The notes under the pieces were generated by a model. It had not been told where the DNA came from and did not search any database. It saw only the letters and a program-made list of their open reading frames with translations. The translations under genes and the position numbers were made by a program. Source: Mesorhizobium sp. C432A (GTDB taxonomy: Bacteria; Pseudomonadota; Alphaproteobacteria; Rhizobiales; Rhizobiaceae). Taken from it: a stretch of 64,000 bases of DNA. The stretch covers positions 2,335,001 through 2,399,000 of the forward strand of contig NZ_CP100470.1 of the NCBI RefSeq assembly GCF_030323145.1. The letters run 5' to 3'. This document shows, piece after piece, positions 19,863 through 29,173 of the stretch. Position 1 is the first letter of the stretch, and every line of letters starts with the position of its first letter.

Positions 19863-20259
19863 TCAGCCGAGCACCGTCATCACCTGTCCGCGCCGTTCCG
19901 GACTGAAGCGGATGACGACGATGATGCAGACGGCGACCACGCCGGCAAACAGCGCCAGCGCGTAGCCACGAGATTGGGCGAGAAGGCAGCCAGCGCGCCG
20001 ATCACCGAATAGCTTACGATGTTGAGCATCAGAATGGGCTTGCGGCCATATTTGTCGGCCAGCCTGCCGAAGAAGAAGGCGCCGATGAAGCGTGTCGCCA
20101 GCGTCAGGAACAACGCTTTGGAGACTGCCGGGACGTCAGTGTTGAATTCGGTTGCGATATCGGTGAGCAGGAACGTCAGAAGGAAGAAATCAAAAGCGTC
20201 GAGCGTCCAGCCGAGGAAGGAGGCAAGGACGGTTTCTTCTTCTGCGCGGTGAGAGCCAC
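19863..20259 (-). pseudogene. MFS transporter remnant with internal deletion and frameshift
   Basis: Remains of a roughly 12-helix major facilitator transporter, shrunk to about 400 bases. A GTG at 20,259 has GGAGGA six bases upstream, then a lost base after the lysine codons (near 20,236) shifts the frame. The next frame reads the first three helices (LGWTLDAFDFFLLTFLL and RFIGAFFFGRLADKYGRKP, the MFS loop-2 signature) to AAFSPNL. At about 19,968 the sequence jumps directly to the last helix and tail (GYALALFAGVVAVCIIVVIRFSPERRG, in another frame) and stops at 19,863. About 300 codons are missing. It lies just downstream of the Dabb/GMC operon, to which it may once have belonged. Confidence 0.85.
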
Positions 20260-20274
20260 GACGTTCCTCCTAAA

Positions 20275-20306
20275 CGCCCCCGGGGAACGATATGTTCCTT
20301 GGGGCG
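20275..20306 (-). terminator. possible terminator of the GMC/Dabb operon
   Basis: CGCCCC pairs with GGGGCG, and GGAAC with GTTCC inside it, around a short loop; reading the minus strand, TTT follows the stem. It lies 43 bases after the Dabb stop and before the MFS remnant. Confidence 0.5.
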
Positions 20307-20348
20307 CAAAAGAGAACAGGCGTCAGCCGGCTTTCGAAAGAAGCGCGG

Positions 20349-20666
20349 TCACTTTTTCGTAATGTCGAGATCGAACACCATCAGCCCGTCGGTGCCGCCT
20401 TCGAGCGCTGCGACCAATCGGGCGCCGGCGCGCTGATGCGCTTCATGCACGAGATAGGCGTCGCGGGCGGCGGCATCGCGGAAGTCGATGGTGAAGGCAT
20501 GGCTGAAGCCGCGCGCGAACGGCTCCGGGCTGACATTGGTGCTGAAATGGACCGTGTCCATGCCGTCGACAACAGAGCGCAGTGCTTCGAGATCGGCGTG
20601 GATTGCCGTGCGCTCGGTGGCGGGCACATCGCTGCGGAAGCGTACGAAGACGCAGTGTCTGATCAT
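20349..20666 (-). CDS. Dabb-domain (stress-responsive A/B barrel) protein
   Basis: A 105-residue small protein with the Dabb ferredoxin-like fold: MIRHCVFVRFRSD at the start, a central helix ALRSVVDGMDTVHF, then SHAFTIDFRDAAARDAYLVHEAHQR. Such dimeric barrels range from stress proteins to small cyclases and mono-oxygenase-like enzymes; in catabolic operons they often act on the pathway substrate. It is the last gene of the minus-strand operon, 20 bases after the GMC oxidoreductase. Confidence 0.85.
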   Translation of the reverse strand: MIRHCVFVRFRSDVPATERTAIHADLEALRSVVDGMDTVHFSTNVSPEPFARGFSHAFTIDFRDAAARDAYLVHEAHQRAGARLVAALEGGTDGLMVFDLDITKK

Positions 20667-20686
20667 TGGTTCGTTCTCCTAAGTGG

Positions 20687-22315
20687 CTATGCGGCCCGAT
20701 TGCCGGAGAACACCGCCGGCGGAAGCGGCTCGCGGCCGAGGATGATGTCGGCGCCTTTTTCGCCGACCATGATGGTCGGCGCATTGGTGTTGGAGGAAGG
20801 CACGCGCGGCATCACCGAGGCATCGCAGACGCGCAGGCCCTCGATGCCGCGCAGGCGCAGGTCCGGTGTGACCACCGCCATATCGTCATGGCCCATGCGG
20901 CAGGTGCCCACGGGGTGATGGTCGGTCTTGGCGGTGCGGCAGGCATAGTCGATCAGCTCGTCGTCGCTGGCGAGCGATGGTCCGGGCAGCACCTCGCGCA
21001 ACACGTAAGGTGCAAGCGCCTTCTGCCGCATGATCTCGCGCGCAAGCCTGAGGCCCTTGATCGACATGGCGCGGTCATAAGGGTCCGACCAATAGTTGGG
21101 ATCGATCAGCGGGTGGTCGGCCGGGTCGGCGCTGCTCAGCCGCACCGTGCCGCGCGAGCGCGGGCGCAGGAAGGCCGAGTTCAAGGTCACGCCGGGGTTC
21201 TTCAACCTCTCGACGCCGGCCTCGATGCCGGAGCCGAGTCCCAGATGGAACTGGATGTCGGGCGAGGCGGCGGTCGGATCGGCGTACCAGAAGCCGCCGG
21301 TCTCGAACAGGCTGGAGGCGACCGGCCCTTTCTTCAGCAGCAGATACTGCAAGCCGGCCCACGCGGTGCGGTGCAGCTTGGCGTAGTTGTCATAGGTGTG
21401 GTCGCCGGTGCATTCGGCGATGACGAACAAATCGAGATGGTCCTGCATGTTGGAGCCGACACCGGGCAGATCATGCACCGGCGTCACGCCGACGGATTTC
21501 AGGTGATCAGCCGGGCCGATGCCCGACTGCATCAACAGCTTCGGCGAACCGATGGCGCCGGACGACACGATCACTTCGCGCTCGGCGCGCATGATGGTCT
21601 TCTCGCCGCCGGGTTTGTCGACGATCTCGACGCCAATGGCGCGGCCTTTCTCGACGACGATGCGGGTGACCAGCACATCGGTTCGGACCGTCAGGTTCTT
21701 GCGGGCGCGGATAGGCTTCAAATAGGCGACCGAAGCGGATGAGCGCCGGGCGTCCTTCTGGGTCAGCTGGTAGTAGCCGACGCCTTCCTGGCTAGCGCCG
21801 TTGAAATCCGGGTTGAAGGGGATGCCCATCTCTTGGCCGGCGCGGAAATAGGCCTCGCAAATCGGCAGCGGCGAAATCGGGTTCGACACGCCGAGCGGCC
21901 CCTGGTCGCCGTGAAAATCGTTGGCGAAGCGCTGGTTGTTCTCGGCGCGCTTGAAATAGGGCAGCACGTCGCGATAGCCCCAGCCCGCGAGGCCCTCTTC
22001 CTTCTCCCATGCGTCGTAGTCGCGAGCGTTGCCGCGCGTGTATATCTGGGCATTGATGGACGAGCCGCCGCCGACCACCTTCGCCTGCGTATACCAGAAG
22101 ACGCGGTCCTGCATGTGCCTCTGCGGCACGGTCGACCAGCCCCAGGAAGCGATGCCCTTGGTCATCTTGGCAAAGCCCGCCGGCATGTGGATGTAGGGGT
22201 GCCAGTCCTTGCCGCCGGCCTCGAGCAGCAGCACGGAATTCGCTGGATCGTCGCTCAGCCGGTTGGCCAGAACGCAGCCGGCCGGGCCGGCACCTACGAT
22301 GATGTAGTCGGTCAT
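20687..22315 (-). CDS. GMC-family FAD oxidoreductase (choline-dehydrogenase-like)
   Basis: A 542-residue flavoenzyme of the glucose-methanol-choline family. FAD-binding YIIVGAGPAGCVLANRLS lies at the N-terminus, with GGSSINAQIYTRGN (GMC signature 1), SSGAIGSPKLLMQSGIGP (signature 2) and the C-terminal active-site region HHPVGTCRMG with the catalytic histidine. It should oxidise a primary or secondary alcohol to aldehyde or ketone, passing electrons to oxygen or quinone. The ATG at 22,315 is chosen because the FAD motif begins five residues later; a GTG four codons upstream is possible. There is no betaine aldehyde dehydrogenase or BetI regulator, so choline is not assumed. Confidence 0.9.
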   Translation of the reverse strand: MTDYIIVGAGPAGCVLANRLSDDPANSVLLLEAGGKDWHPYIHMPAGFAKMTKGIASWGWSTVPQRHMQDRVFWYTQAKVVGGGSSINAQIYTRGNARDYDAWEKEEGLAGWGYRDVLPYFKRAENNQRFANDFHGDQGPLGVSNPISPLPICEAYFRAGQEMGIPFNPDFNGASQEGVGYYQLTQKDARRSSASVAYLKPIRARKNLTVRTDVLVTRIVVEKGRAIGVEIVDKPGGEKTIMRAEREVIVSSGAIGSPKLLMQSGIGPADHLKSVGVTPVHDLPGVGSNMQDHLDLFVIAECTGDHTYDNYAKLHRTAWAGLQYLLLKKGPVASSLFETGGFWYADPTAASPDIQFHLGLGSGIEAGVERLKNPGVTLNSAFLRPRSRGTVRLSSADPADHPLIDPNYWSDPYDRAMSIKGLRLAREIMRQKALAPYVLREVLPGPSLASDDELIDYACRTAKTDHHPVGTCRMGHDDMAVVTPDLRLRGIEGLRVCDASVMPRVPSSNTNAPTIMVGEKGADIILGREPLPPAVFSGNRAA

Positions 22316-22327
22316 AACCCTATCCAC

Positions 22328-23089
22328 CTACAGTCGAGGCACGGAGAGCGCGCCGTCGATATTGATAATCGAGCCTGTGGAAAAGCCGAGCTTGCCGGCG
22401 GCAAGCGTCGCCACCACGGCGCCGATGTCCGATGCTTCGCCCCAGCGTTTTGCCGGCACCAGGCCGCTGTCGATAAGCGCGTCGTATTTGGCTGATACGC
22501 TCGCGGTCATGTCGGTGCGAATGATGCCCGGCCGCAGTTCGAACACGCCGATGTTTTCCGGCGCAAGCCGTAGCGCCAGGTTCTTCACCCACATCGAAAG
22601 GCCGGCTTTCGAGATGCAGTAGTCGGCGCGTTCCGGCGAGGCCATATCGGCGCTGACCGAGGTGATGGTGATGATCGAGCGCGGATGATTGCTGGGAGCC
22701 GCCAGCATCGCCTTGGCGACGGCCTGGCTAAGGAAGACTGTGCCGCGCAGATTGACGTCCAGCGCACGGTCGAAATTCTCGGGCTTCAGCTCCAGCAGAT
22801 CGCCGCGCACCACGGCGCCGATGCCGGCATTGTTGACGAGGCAGTCGATGCGGCTGAAGGCACGTATGGCGGCGTCGACGAGGGCCGTGTGATCCTCGAG
22901 GTTGGCGATATCACAACGGACATAGGCGAACTCCGCACCCCGTGCGGTGATGTTGGCGGCCAGTTCGTCCGGCGCTTGTTCGGCAAGGTCGGCGATCAAA
23001 ATGTCGAAGCCGTCCCCGGCCAGCGCCTCGGCGCAGGCGAGCCCAATGCCGCGCGCACCGCCGGTGACGATTGCTGCGGGGCGGGTCAT
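22328..23089 (-). CDS. short-chain dehydrogenase/reductase
   Basis: A 253-residue classical SDR. The cofactor loop is TGGARGIG (about residues 8-15), NNAGIG follows, and the catalytic serine, tyrosine and lysine are in TSVS and YCISK. The first acidic residue after the Rossmann strand (LIADLAE) suggests NAD+. Translation is coupled to the GMC gene before it by a four-base overlap at 23,086-23,089, and the next GMC gene starts 13 bases after its stop, so this enzyme works between two flavin oxidoreductases in one pathway. Confidence 0.9.
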   Translation of the reverse strand: MTRPAAIVTGGARGIGLACAEALAGDGFDILIADLAEQAPDELAANITARGAEFAYVRCDIANLEDHTALVDAAIRAFSRIDCLVNNAGIGAVVRGDLLELKPENFDRALDVNLRGTVFLSQAVAKAMLAAPSNHPRSIITITSVSADMASPERADYCISKAGLSMWVKNLALRLAPENIGVFELRPGIIRTDMTASVSAKYDALIDSGLVPAKRWGEASDIGAVVATLAAGKLGFSTGSIINIDGALSVPRL

Positions 23090-24588
23090 GCCGCGAGGTC
23101 CGTTCGGCGAATATGCTCGGCCACGCGCAGCGCCTGTGCCGCAATCGACAGCGCCGGATTCACGGCGGCCGAGTTCGGCAAAAAACTGGCGTCGACAACG
23201 AACAGGTTCGGGTGGTCGAAGGCGCGGCAGAAAGGGTCGAGCGGCGACGTCGCCGGATGGTCGCCCATTTTCACCGTGCCGCACTGGTGCGAGGGCGTGC
23301 GCTTGTCGAAGGCACGCGACAGCACGATGGGATAACCGCAGGCGCGGAAGTTCTCACGCATCACCCTGGTCAGCCCGTCCAGCGACTGCATGTTGGAGCG
23401 CCGCCATTGCATGACGATGTCCTTGCCGTCGACCATGATGCGGCTTTCCGGATCGGGTAGATCCTCGCACATCAGATACCAGTCGACGGCGTGACCGGCC
23501 ATGTAATCGAGCGCGAATTTCGGCACGCGTTTGACGTTGGCCTTCAACATGTTGCCGTCGATCTTGCCGAGCAGCTGGACGTTGCCGAGCGGCTTGCCGC
23601 CTTTGCCGTCGGAGAGATAGTAGTCATTCAGCATCAGCGTCTTCTGGTAGACGCTGTCGTTCCTGCGGCGCGGATCGATCGCCAGCATGGCGCTCGAATT
23701 ATGGTTCATGAAATTGCGGCCGACCTGGTCGGAGCGGTTGGCGAGGCCTTTGCCATCTGGTGAAGGCGAGCGCAGCAGGATGACGGCGGAATTGACCGCG
23801 CCGGCGGACAGGATGACCAGCTTCGGCGCGACTTTCTTCAGCTCGCCATTCTGACGGTAGTGAACGGCAGCGATGCTTTTGCCGTCGGACGACGCTTCGA
23901 GATATTCGACATGGCAGCCGGTTTCGAGTCGGATATTGCTGTCCTTGAGTGCAGCCGTCAGCGGTCCGGTCTGCGCATCAACCTTGCCCTGGGCGGTGTT
24001 GGGGAATGCGTCCCAGCCGGTCTTGCCCTCTTTCAGCCAGGTGTCGATGTCGACGCCGAGCGGCAGCGAGGCGGGGTGCAGGCCCAGTCCCTTCAGCTCG
24101 GCGCGGGCGCGCGCAATCGGCGCTTCGTCGGGCACCGGCTTGAAAGCATAGGGGATCGAGTGGAACGGTTCGGTCGGGTCCTCGCCGAGCGAGCCGCGGA
24201 CGCGAAACAGCTGCTCGGCTTTGGAATACCAAGGCTCGAATTCATCGTAGGAAAACGGCCATGCCGGCGAGACGCCACCGAAGTGCTCCATGGCGGCGAA
24301 ATCCTCTTTGCGGTAGCGGATCAGCACCGCGCCGTAGAATTTCGAATTGCCGCCGACATAGTAGTAATTGCCGGGGTTGAAGGCGCCGCCGCCGGGCTCG
24401 CGCCACATCTCCTTCGGACGGTAGTGGCCATCGACGAAGATCGAGCGCGTGTCGCGGGCATGCGGCGTTGCCGGCAAGGGCTCGCCGCGCTCCAGCATCA
24501 GGACCGAGGCGCCGCTGCCGGCCAGGCCGGAAGCGATCGTAGCGCCGCCGATGCCGGAGCCGATGATGACGATATCGGGGCTGACCAT
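23086..24588 (-). CDS. GMC-family FAD oxidoreductase, second type
   Basis: A 500-residue GMC-like flavoprotein, clearly different from the one at 20,687. The FAD motif is IVIIGSGIGGATIASGLA, then GNYYYVGGNSKFYGAVLIRYR, LSAGAVNSAVILLRS, and a C-terminal SHQCGTVKMGDHP with the catalytic histidine. It lacks the long choline-oxidase cap and is closer in style to the sugar- or gluconate-dehydrogenase branch. A small third-type subunit (TAT-exported) that such dehydrogenases need is not next to it. It overlaps the SDR start by four bases and begins just six bases after the ABC ATPase stop. Confidence 0.88.
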   Translation of the reverse strand: MVSPDIVIIGSGIGGATIASGLAGSGASVLMLERGEPLPATPHARDTRSIFVDGHYRPKEMWREPGGGAFNPGNYYYVGGNSKFYGAVLIRYRKEDFAAMEHFGGVSPAWPFSYDEFEPWYSKAEQLFRVRGSLGEDPTEPFHSIPYAFKPVPDEAPIARARAELKGLGLHPASLPLGVDIDTWLKEGKTGWDAFPNTAQGKVDAQTGPLTAALKDSNIRLETGCHVEYLEASSDGKSIAAVHYRQNGELKKVAPKLVILSAGAVNSAVILLRSPSPDGKGLANRSDQVGRNFMNHNSSAMLAIDPRRRNDSVYQKTLMLNDYYLSDGKGGKPLGNVQLLGKIDGNMLKANVKRVPKFALDYMAGHAVDWYLMCEDLPDPESRIMVDGKDIVMQWRRSNMQSLDGLTRVMRENFRACGYPIVLSRAFDKRTPSHQCGTVKMGDHPATSPLDPFCRAFDHPNLFVVDASFLPNSAAVNPALSIAAQALRVAEHIRRTDLAA

Positions 24589-24593
24589 CTCGA

Positions 24594-25709
24594 TCAGCGG
24601 ATGCGGTGTTCGGTCGCCGGATCGAAGAACACGGCCTTGGTTAGGTTGAAGGCGAGCGGCGTGCTGGTGCCTGGCTGGATGTTGGCGTCGGCCCGCAACC
24701 GCGCCACCACGCCCTTGCCGCCGAGGTTGGTCACCGCGAACGTGTCGGACCCTGCCGGCTCGACCACTTCGATGTGCAGGTCGGCAGTGGCAATGTTGGA
24801 GGCGTTGCGTTCCGCACCTTCCGGATCGGTCAGCGCTTCCGGGCGCACGCCGAAGATGATCGGCTTGCCCTGGAATGCCGAAAGACCCGCCGGCGCGTTG
24901 GCCATCGGCAGCGTGATCGGCTCGCGCGCCTCGCGCTCCAACACGACGGACAGCGCATTGCCCGACGTGGCAATGGTCGCCGGGATCAGGTTCATCGCTG
25001 GCGAACCCATGAAGTCGGCGACGAACAAATTGGTCGGGTTGTTGTAGATCTCGGCCGGGGTGCCGAACTGCTGCACCTCGCCGTCGCGCATGACGGCGAT
25101 CTTGGTAGCCAGCGTCATCGCCTCGATCTGGTCGTGGGTGACGTAGACGATGGTTGTGCCGGTGGTGGCATGCAGGCGCTTGATCTCGATGCGCATGTCA
25201 ACGCGCAATTTGGCGTCGAGGTTGGACAAAGGCTCGTCGAACAGGAACAGCTTGGGGTCGCGCACCAGCGCCCGGCCCATGGCGACGCGCTGGCGCTGGC
25301 CGCCGGAAAGCTGGCTCGGCTTGCGCTGCAGGAGGTGGCCGATCTGCAGGACCTTGGCCACCTTGTCGATCGCCTTTTGGCGTTCGTCGGCCGGCACGCC
25401 GCGCATCTCCATGCCGAAGGAGATGTTTCCGGCCACCGTCATGTTCGGATAGAGCGCATAGCTCTGGAACACCATGGCGATGTCGCGCTTGGATGGGTGC
25501 AGATCGTTGATGGCGCGGCCGTCGACGCGGATTTCGCCCTCGGTGATCTGCTCTAGGCCGGCAATCGTGTTGAGCAAGGTGGACTTGCCGCAGCCGGACG
25601 GGCCGACCAGCACCAGGAAGCCGCCCTTTTCGAGCTCGACATCGATGCCCTTCAGGATCTCGACATTCCCGAAGCGCTTCTTCAGCCCATCAATTTCCAG
25701 AAAAGCCAT
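24594..25709 (-). CDS. sugar ABC importer ATPase (UgpC/MalK type)
   Basis: A 371-residue ATPase with Walker A GPSGCGKST (about residue 38), MVFQSYALYPNMTV, signature QLSGGQRQRVAMGRALVR, Walker B LFLFDEPLSNLDAKLR and YVTHDQIEAMTLA, followed by an OB-fold/TOBE regulatory domain. The sequence FGVRPEAL marks the carbohydrate-importer branch. It completes the importer whose permeases and binding protein are encoded upstream on the same strand. Confidence 0.92.
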   Translation of the reverse strand: MAFLEIDGLKKRFGNVEILKGIDVELEKGGFLVLVGPSGCGKSTLLNTIAGLEQITEGEIRVDGRAINDLHPSKRDIAMVFQSYALYPNMTVAGNISFGMEMRGVPADERQKAIDKVAKVLQIGHLLQRKPSQLSGGQRQRVAMGRALVRDPKLFLFDEPLSNLDAKLRVDMRIEIKRLHATTGTTIVYVTHDQIEAMTLATKIAVMRDGEVQQFGTPAEIYNNPTNLFVADFMGSPAMNLIPATIATSGNALSVVLEREAREPITLPMANAPAGLSAFQGKPIIFGVRPEALTDPEGAERNASNIATADLHIEVVEPAGSDTFAVTNLGGKGVVARLRADANIQPGTSTPLAFNLTKAVFFDPATEHRIR

Positions 25710-25713
25710 CAGA

Positions 25714-26658
25714 TTATCCTTTGACCGCGCCCGCCATCAGGCCACGCACGAAGTAGCGGCCGGCGACCACATAGACGAGAAGGGTGGGCAGGGCTGCGAT
25801 CATCGCCGCAGCCATGTTGACGTTGTATTCGACGACGCCTGTCGAGGTGTTGACGACGTTGTTGAGCGCCACCGTCATCGGCATCACGTCGCCGGAGCCG
25901 GCATAGGCGGAGGCGAACAGGAAGTCGTTCCAGATGTTGGTGAACTGGTAGATCACCGTCACCACGATGATCGGCAGCGAGTTGGGCAGCATGATGCGCC
26001 GGAAGATCTGGAAGAAGCTTGCCCCGTCGATCTGCGCCGCCTTCACCAGCTCGTTCGGAAACGCTTCGTAGTAATTGCGGAAGAAGAGGGTGGTGAAACC
26101 GATGCCGTAGACGACGTGAACGAACACCAGGTTCACGGTCGGATTGCCAAAGCCGAAGGTGAAACCGGTCGCGTTCTGCAGCTTGACGCCGAACCGGCCC
26201 AAGCTGCCGAGGATCGTTGCCATCGGCAGCAGTACCGACTGGAACGGGATGAAACAGGCAAACAGCATCAGCCCGAACACCAGCGTCGCCCCGCGAAAGC
26301 GCCAATTGGTCAGCACATAGCCGTTGAGCGCGCCGAGCAGGGTCGAGATGATGACTGCCGGAACCACCATCTTGATCGAGTTCCAGAAATAGCCCTTCAT
26401 GCCGACGCAGGTCAGGCCCGAGCAAACTTCGCTCCACGCCTTTATCCATGGGTCGAAGGTCGGCGCCTGGGGCAGCGCCAGCATGTTGCCGTTCTGGATC
26501 TCCTCCATGGTCTTGAACGAGGTCACCAGCATGACGAACAGCGGCATCAGGTAGAACAACGCAAACAGCGCCAGCAGTCCGTAGATGACGATGCGGTTCA
26601 GGGTCTTGGTGCTCATGCCGCTAGAGGCCTGGCGGGCAGGGGTGGCAACGGCGCTCAT
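25714..26658 (-). CDS. sugar ABC importer permease (MalG type)
   Basis: A 314-residue permease with about six helices. The docking EAA region reads NELVKAAQIDGASFFQIFRRIMLP. The large periplasmic loop after the first helix, including a CSGLTCVGMKG segment with two cysteines, is a mark of the glucose/mannose-type (GtsC-like) permeases. Its start overlaps the stop of the partner permease (ATGA at 26,655-26,658). Confidence 0.9.
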   Translation of the reverse strand: MSAVATPARQASSGMSTKTLNRIVIYGLLALFALFYLMPLFVMLVTSFKTMEEIQNGNMLALPQAPTFDPWIKAWSEVCSGLTCVGMKGYFWNSIKMVVPAVIISTLLGALNGYVLTNWRFRGATLVFGLMLFACFIPFQSVLLPMATILGSLGRFGVKLQNATGFTFGFGNPTVNLVFVHVVYGIGFTTLFFRNYYEAFPNELVKAAQIDGASFFQIFRRIMLPNSLPIIVVTVIYQFTNIWNDFLFASAYAGSGDVMPMTVALNNVVNTSTGVVEYNVNMAAAMIAALPTLLVYVVAGRYFVRGLMAGAVKG

Positions 26659-27605
26659 TGCGGCCTCTCCCGCAGTTCCGAATAGAGATAGGGCACGATG
26701 ATGGCGACGATGGTCATCAGCATGATCACGGCACTCGCCGAGCCGACAGCCATTTCGTTGCGCTTGAACGTGTACTCATACATGAAGTTGGACGGCAGCC
26801 AGGCCGAGCCACCGGGGCCGCCGCTGGTCAGCGCCACCACCAGATCGTACGACTTGATGGCGAGGTGGGCGAGCACGATGAAGGCCGACAGGAAGATCGG
26901 CCGCAGCAGCGGAATGACGATGCGGCGGTAGAGCTGGAAAGTAGTGGCGCCATCGATCTGCGCCGCTTTCATGATCTCACCGTCGATGCCGCGCAGGCCG
27001 GCCAGGAACATCGCCATGATGAAGCCGGAGGCTTGCCAGACGCCGGCGATGACCACCGTGTAGATGACGAAATCCTTGTTCTTGATCCAGTCAAAATGGA
27101 AGCTCGTCCAGCCCCATTGATGCAGGGTCTGCTCAAGGCCGAGGCCGGGATCGAGAAACCATTTCCAGGCGACGCCGGTAACGATGAAGGACAGCGCCAT
27201 CGGGTAGAGATAGATCGGCCGCAACACGCCTTCGCCGCGGATCTTCTGGTCGAGCAGGATGGCCAGGAACAGGCCGAGCGCCAGGCACATGGCGATGTAG
27301 AGAAAGCCGAAAATGCCCATATTGACGATCGACGTGTACCAGCTCGATGGCGGGTCGGAGTCGAACGTCCAGCCCCATAGCCGTAGGTAGGCGCGCGGTC
27401 CGGTGATGACATAGGACGGAAAAGTCTTGGAATTGGTGAAGGACAGATAGACCGTCCACAGGATGAAGCCATAGACGAAGACGATGGTGATGGCGAAGCT
27501 CGGCGCCAGCACGATCTTCGGCAGCGCGTCCTGCAGTCGCGCGCGCACCGAGGGGCGCGACCGCTCCGGCGTCAGCTTGATCTGGGTTGTCGCTACACTG
27601 CTCAT
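26655..27605 (-). CDS. sugar ABC importer permease (MalF type)
   Basis: A 316-residue permease with about six helices and an EAA loop GEIMKAAQIDGATTFQLYRRIVIP. The start at 27,605 has GGAGG six bases upstream; longer readings further upstream lack a ribosome site. It pairs with the MalG-type subunit. The 256 bases between it and the binding-protein gene hold inverted repeats but no gene. Confidence 0.9.
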   Translation of the reverse strand: MSSVATTQIKLTPERSRPSVRARLQDALPKIVLAPSFAITIVFVYGFILWTVYLSFTNSKTFPSYVITGPRAYLRLWGWTFDSDPPSSWYTSIVNMGIFGFLYIAMCLALGLFLAILLDQKIRGEGVLRPIYLYPMALSFIVTGVAWKWFLDPGLGLEQTLHQWGWTSFHFDWIKNKDFVIYTVVIAGVWQASGFIMAMFLAGLRGIDGEIMKAAQIDGATTFQLYRRIVIPLLRPIFLSAFIVLAHLAIKSYDLVVALTSGGPGGSAWLPSNFMYEYTFKRNEMAVGSASAVIMLMTIVAIIVPYLYSELRERPQ

Positions 27606-27707
27606 GAGGCTCCTCCCGTTTCGGGTTGTCCGTGCTCTGCCGTCAGGCGGCAAGGCGACCCCGTGCATACGGGTCTCTGGTCGGCATGGTGTTCAAGAGC
27701 GTTTTCA

Positions 27708-27794
27708 CCGTTTCACGGAAACGGCGAACCTCTCTAACTCTTTCTTTTACGCAATTCCGGCCGGAAAACCGCTCACACTTTTCCTGGAATTGCG
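27708..27794. other. inverted repeats in the binding-protein/permease gap
   Basis: Two hairpins can form here. CCGTTTC and GAAACGG (27,708-27,724) flank ACG. Further on, CGCAATTCC...GGAAAA (from 27,750) pairs with TTTTCC...GGAATTGCG (to 27,794) apart from a small internal bulge, giving about 15 pairs. Both lie in the untranslated part of the importer transcript and could set the ratio of binding protein to permease. Confidence 0.5.
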
Positions 27795-27819
27795 CCAGCT
27801 GGCCAATCCTTAGGTGAAA

Positions 27820-27843
27820 CCTTCCCCGCCGAAGCGGGGAAGG
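27820..27843 (-). terminator. hairpin after the sugar-binding-protein gene
   Basis: A perfect ten-pair stem (CCTTCCCCGC / GCGGGGAAGG) with a four-base loop starts 19 bases after the binding-protein stop; TTT follows on the minus strand. It is a partial terminator or message-stabilising hairpin, because the permease genes continue downstream. Confidence 0.6.
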
Positions 27844-27861
27844 TGTGTTTCTGGCTAGCGC

Positions 27862-29115
27862 TTACTTGGCGTCGTCGATCGCCTTTACCAGTTCGGTCAC
27901 GGCTTCGTCCGAGGTCTTGATCTGACCATGGACGAACTTCGAAACGACGTCCTTGTAGGCATTGGCGACTGCCGGAGGCGCGCCATAGCCCTGGGCAAGC
28001 GAGCCGAACAGTGTGCCGCCTTCGTTGGCAGCCTTCAGGTCGGCGATGCCCTTCTTGCCGCACGCGTCGAAGTCGGTGTCCGGAACGTCGGTACGGGCGG
28101 GAACCGAACCCTTGACGACGTTGAAGGCCGACTGGAAGCTCTTCGACAGGGTGGCGGTGGCCAACGCGACCTGGGCGGCCTTGCGGTCGTCCGGAACGTT
28201 GAACATGCCGAACATGTCGGAGTTGTAGACCACCGAGCCTTCCGTGCCCGGGAAGCGATAGCACAGGAAGTCGGTGCCCGGCGTTTTCTTGGCGGCGTTG
28301 AACTCGCCCTTGGCCCAGTCACCCATCACCTGCACCAGGGCATCGCCCTTGATGACCATGGCGGTGGCAAGGTTCCAGTCGCGGCCCGAGAAGTTCGGGT
28401 CGACATAGGTGACGAGCTTGGCGAGGTTATCGAACGACTTCTTCATCGTGTCCGACTTGAGGGACTCGTCGTCGAGGTCGTTGAAGGCCTTCTTGTAGAA
28501 CTCAGGTCCGCCGGTCGACAGCACAACCGAGTCGAACATGGTGGCTTCCTGCCAGTTCTGGCCGCCAAGGGCGAGCGGAATGACGCCAGCCGCCTTGGCT
28601 TTGTCGAGCAGGGCGACGAAGTCGTCGAAGGTCTTTGGCTCGGTGCCGCCGATCTTGTCCATCACCGCCTTGTTGATCCACAGCCAGTTGACGGAGTGGA
28701 CGTTGACTGGAGCAGCGACCCACTTGCCGTCATAGACGGAGAACTTCTGCAGGGCTGCCGGAACCGACTTATCCCAGCCCTCCTTCTTCGCCGTCTCGGT
28801 CAGGTCGCCCATGACGCCGGCCGCCGCATAGTCGAGCACGGTGTAGCCGAGCATCTGCGACGCGGTCGGGTAATTGCCGGCCGCGACCATCGCCTTCAGC
28901 GCAGTCATGGCGGCGTCGCCGCCACCACCGGCCACCGGCACGTCCTTCCAGGCATAGCCTTCCTTGGCAAGGTCGCCCTTGAGGACGTTGAGAGCAGCCG
29001 CTTCGCCGCCCGACGTCCACCAATGCAGCATCTGCACTTCCTTGACGTCCTCGGCATGGGCCGAGAAAGCAAAGGCCGTCGCCAGAGCCGTTCCGATAAG
29101 CAGTTTGCGCAACAT
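27862..29115 (-). CDS. sugar ABC importer periplasmic binding protein
   Basis: A 417-residue carbohydrate-binding protein. The signal peptide spans about residues 1-21 ([17 protein letters not shown], cleaved before EDVKEV). The mature N-terminus [21 protein letters not shown] and the region [15 protein letters not shown] are typical of the glucose/mannose-type family 1 sugar-binding proteins. Two late cysteines (FLCYRF and DACGKKG) may form a disulfide. It follows the aldehyde dehydrogenase by 58 bases and is the first importer gene in the operon. Confidence 0.92.
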   Translation of the reverse strand: MLRKLLIGTALATAFAFSAHAEDVKEVQMLHWWTSGGEAAALNVLKGDLAKEGYAWKDVPVAGGGGDAAMTALKAMVAAGNYPTASQMLGYTVLDYAAAGVMGDLTETAKKEGWDKSVPAALQKFSVYDGKWVAAPVNVHSVNWLWINKAVMDKIGGTEPKTFDDFVALLDKAKAAGVIPLALGGQNWQEATMFDSVVLSTGGPEFYKKAFNDLDDESLKSDTMKKSFDNLAKLVTYVDPNFSGRDWNLATAMVIKGDALVQVMGDWAKGEFNAAKKTPGTDFLCYRFPGTEGSVVYNSDMFGMFNVPDDRKAAQVALATATLSKSFQSAFNVVKGSVPARTDVPDTDFDACGKKGIADLKAANEGGTLFGSLAQGYGAPPAVANAYKDVVSKFVHGQIKTSDEAVTELVKAIDDAK

Positions 29116-29173
29116 GTTCTACCTCCCTTGTTGCATTACACGACCGGTGGAAGCCCACCGGGTTCTTCCAAAC

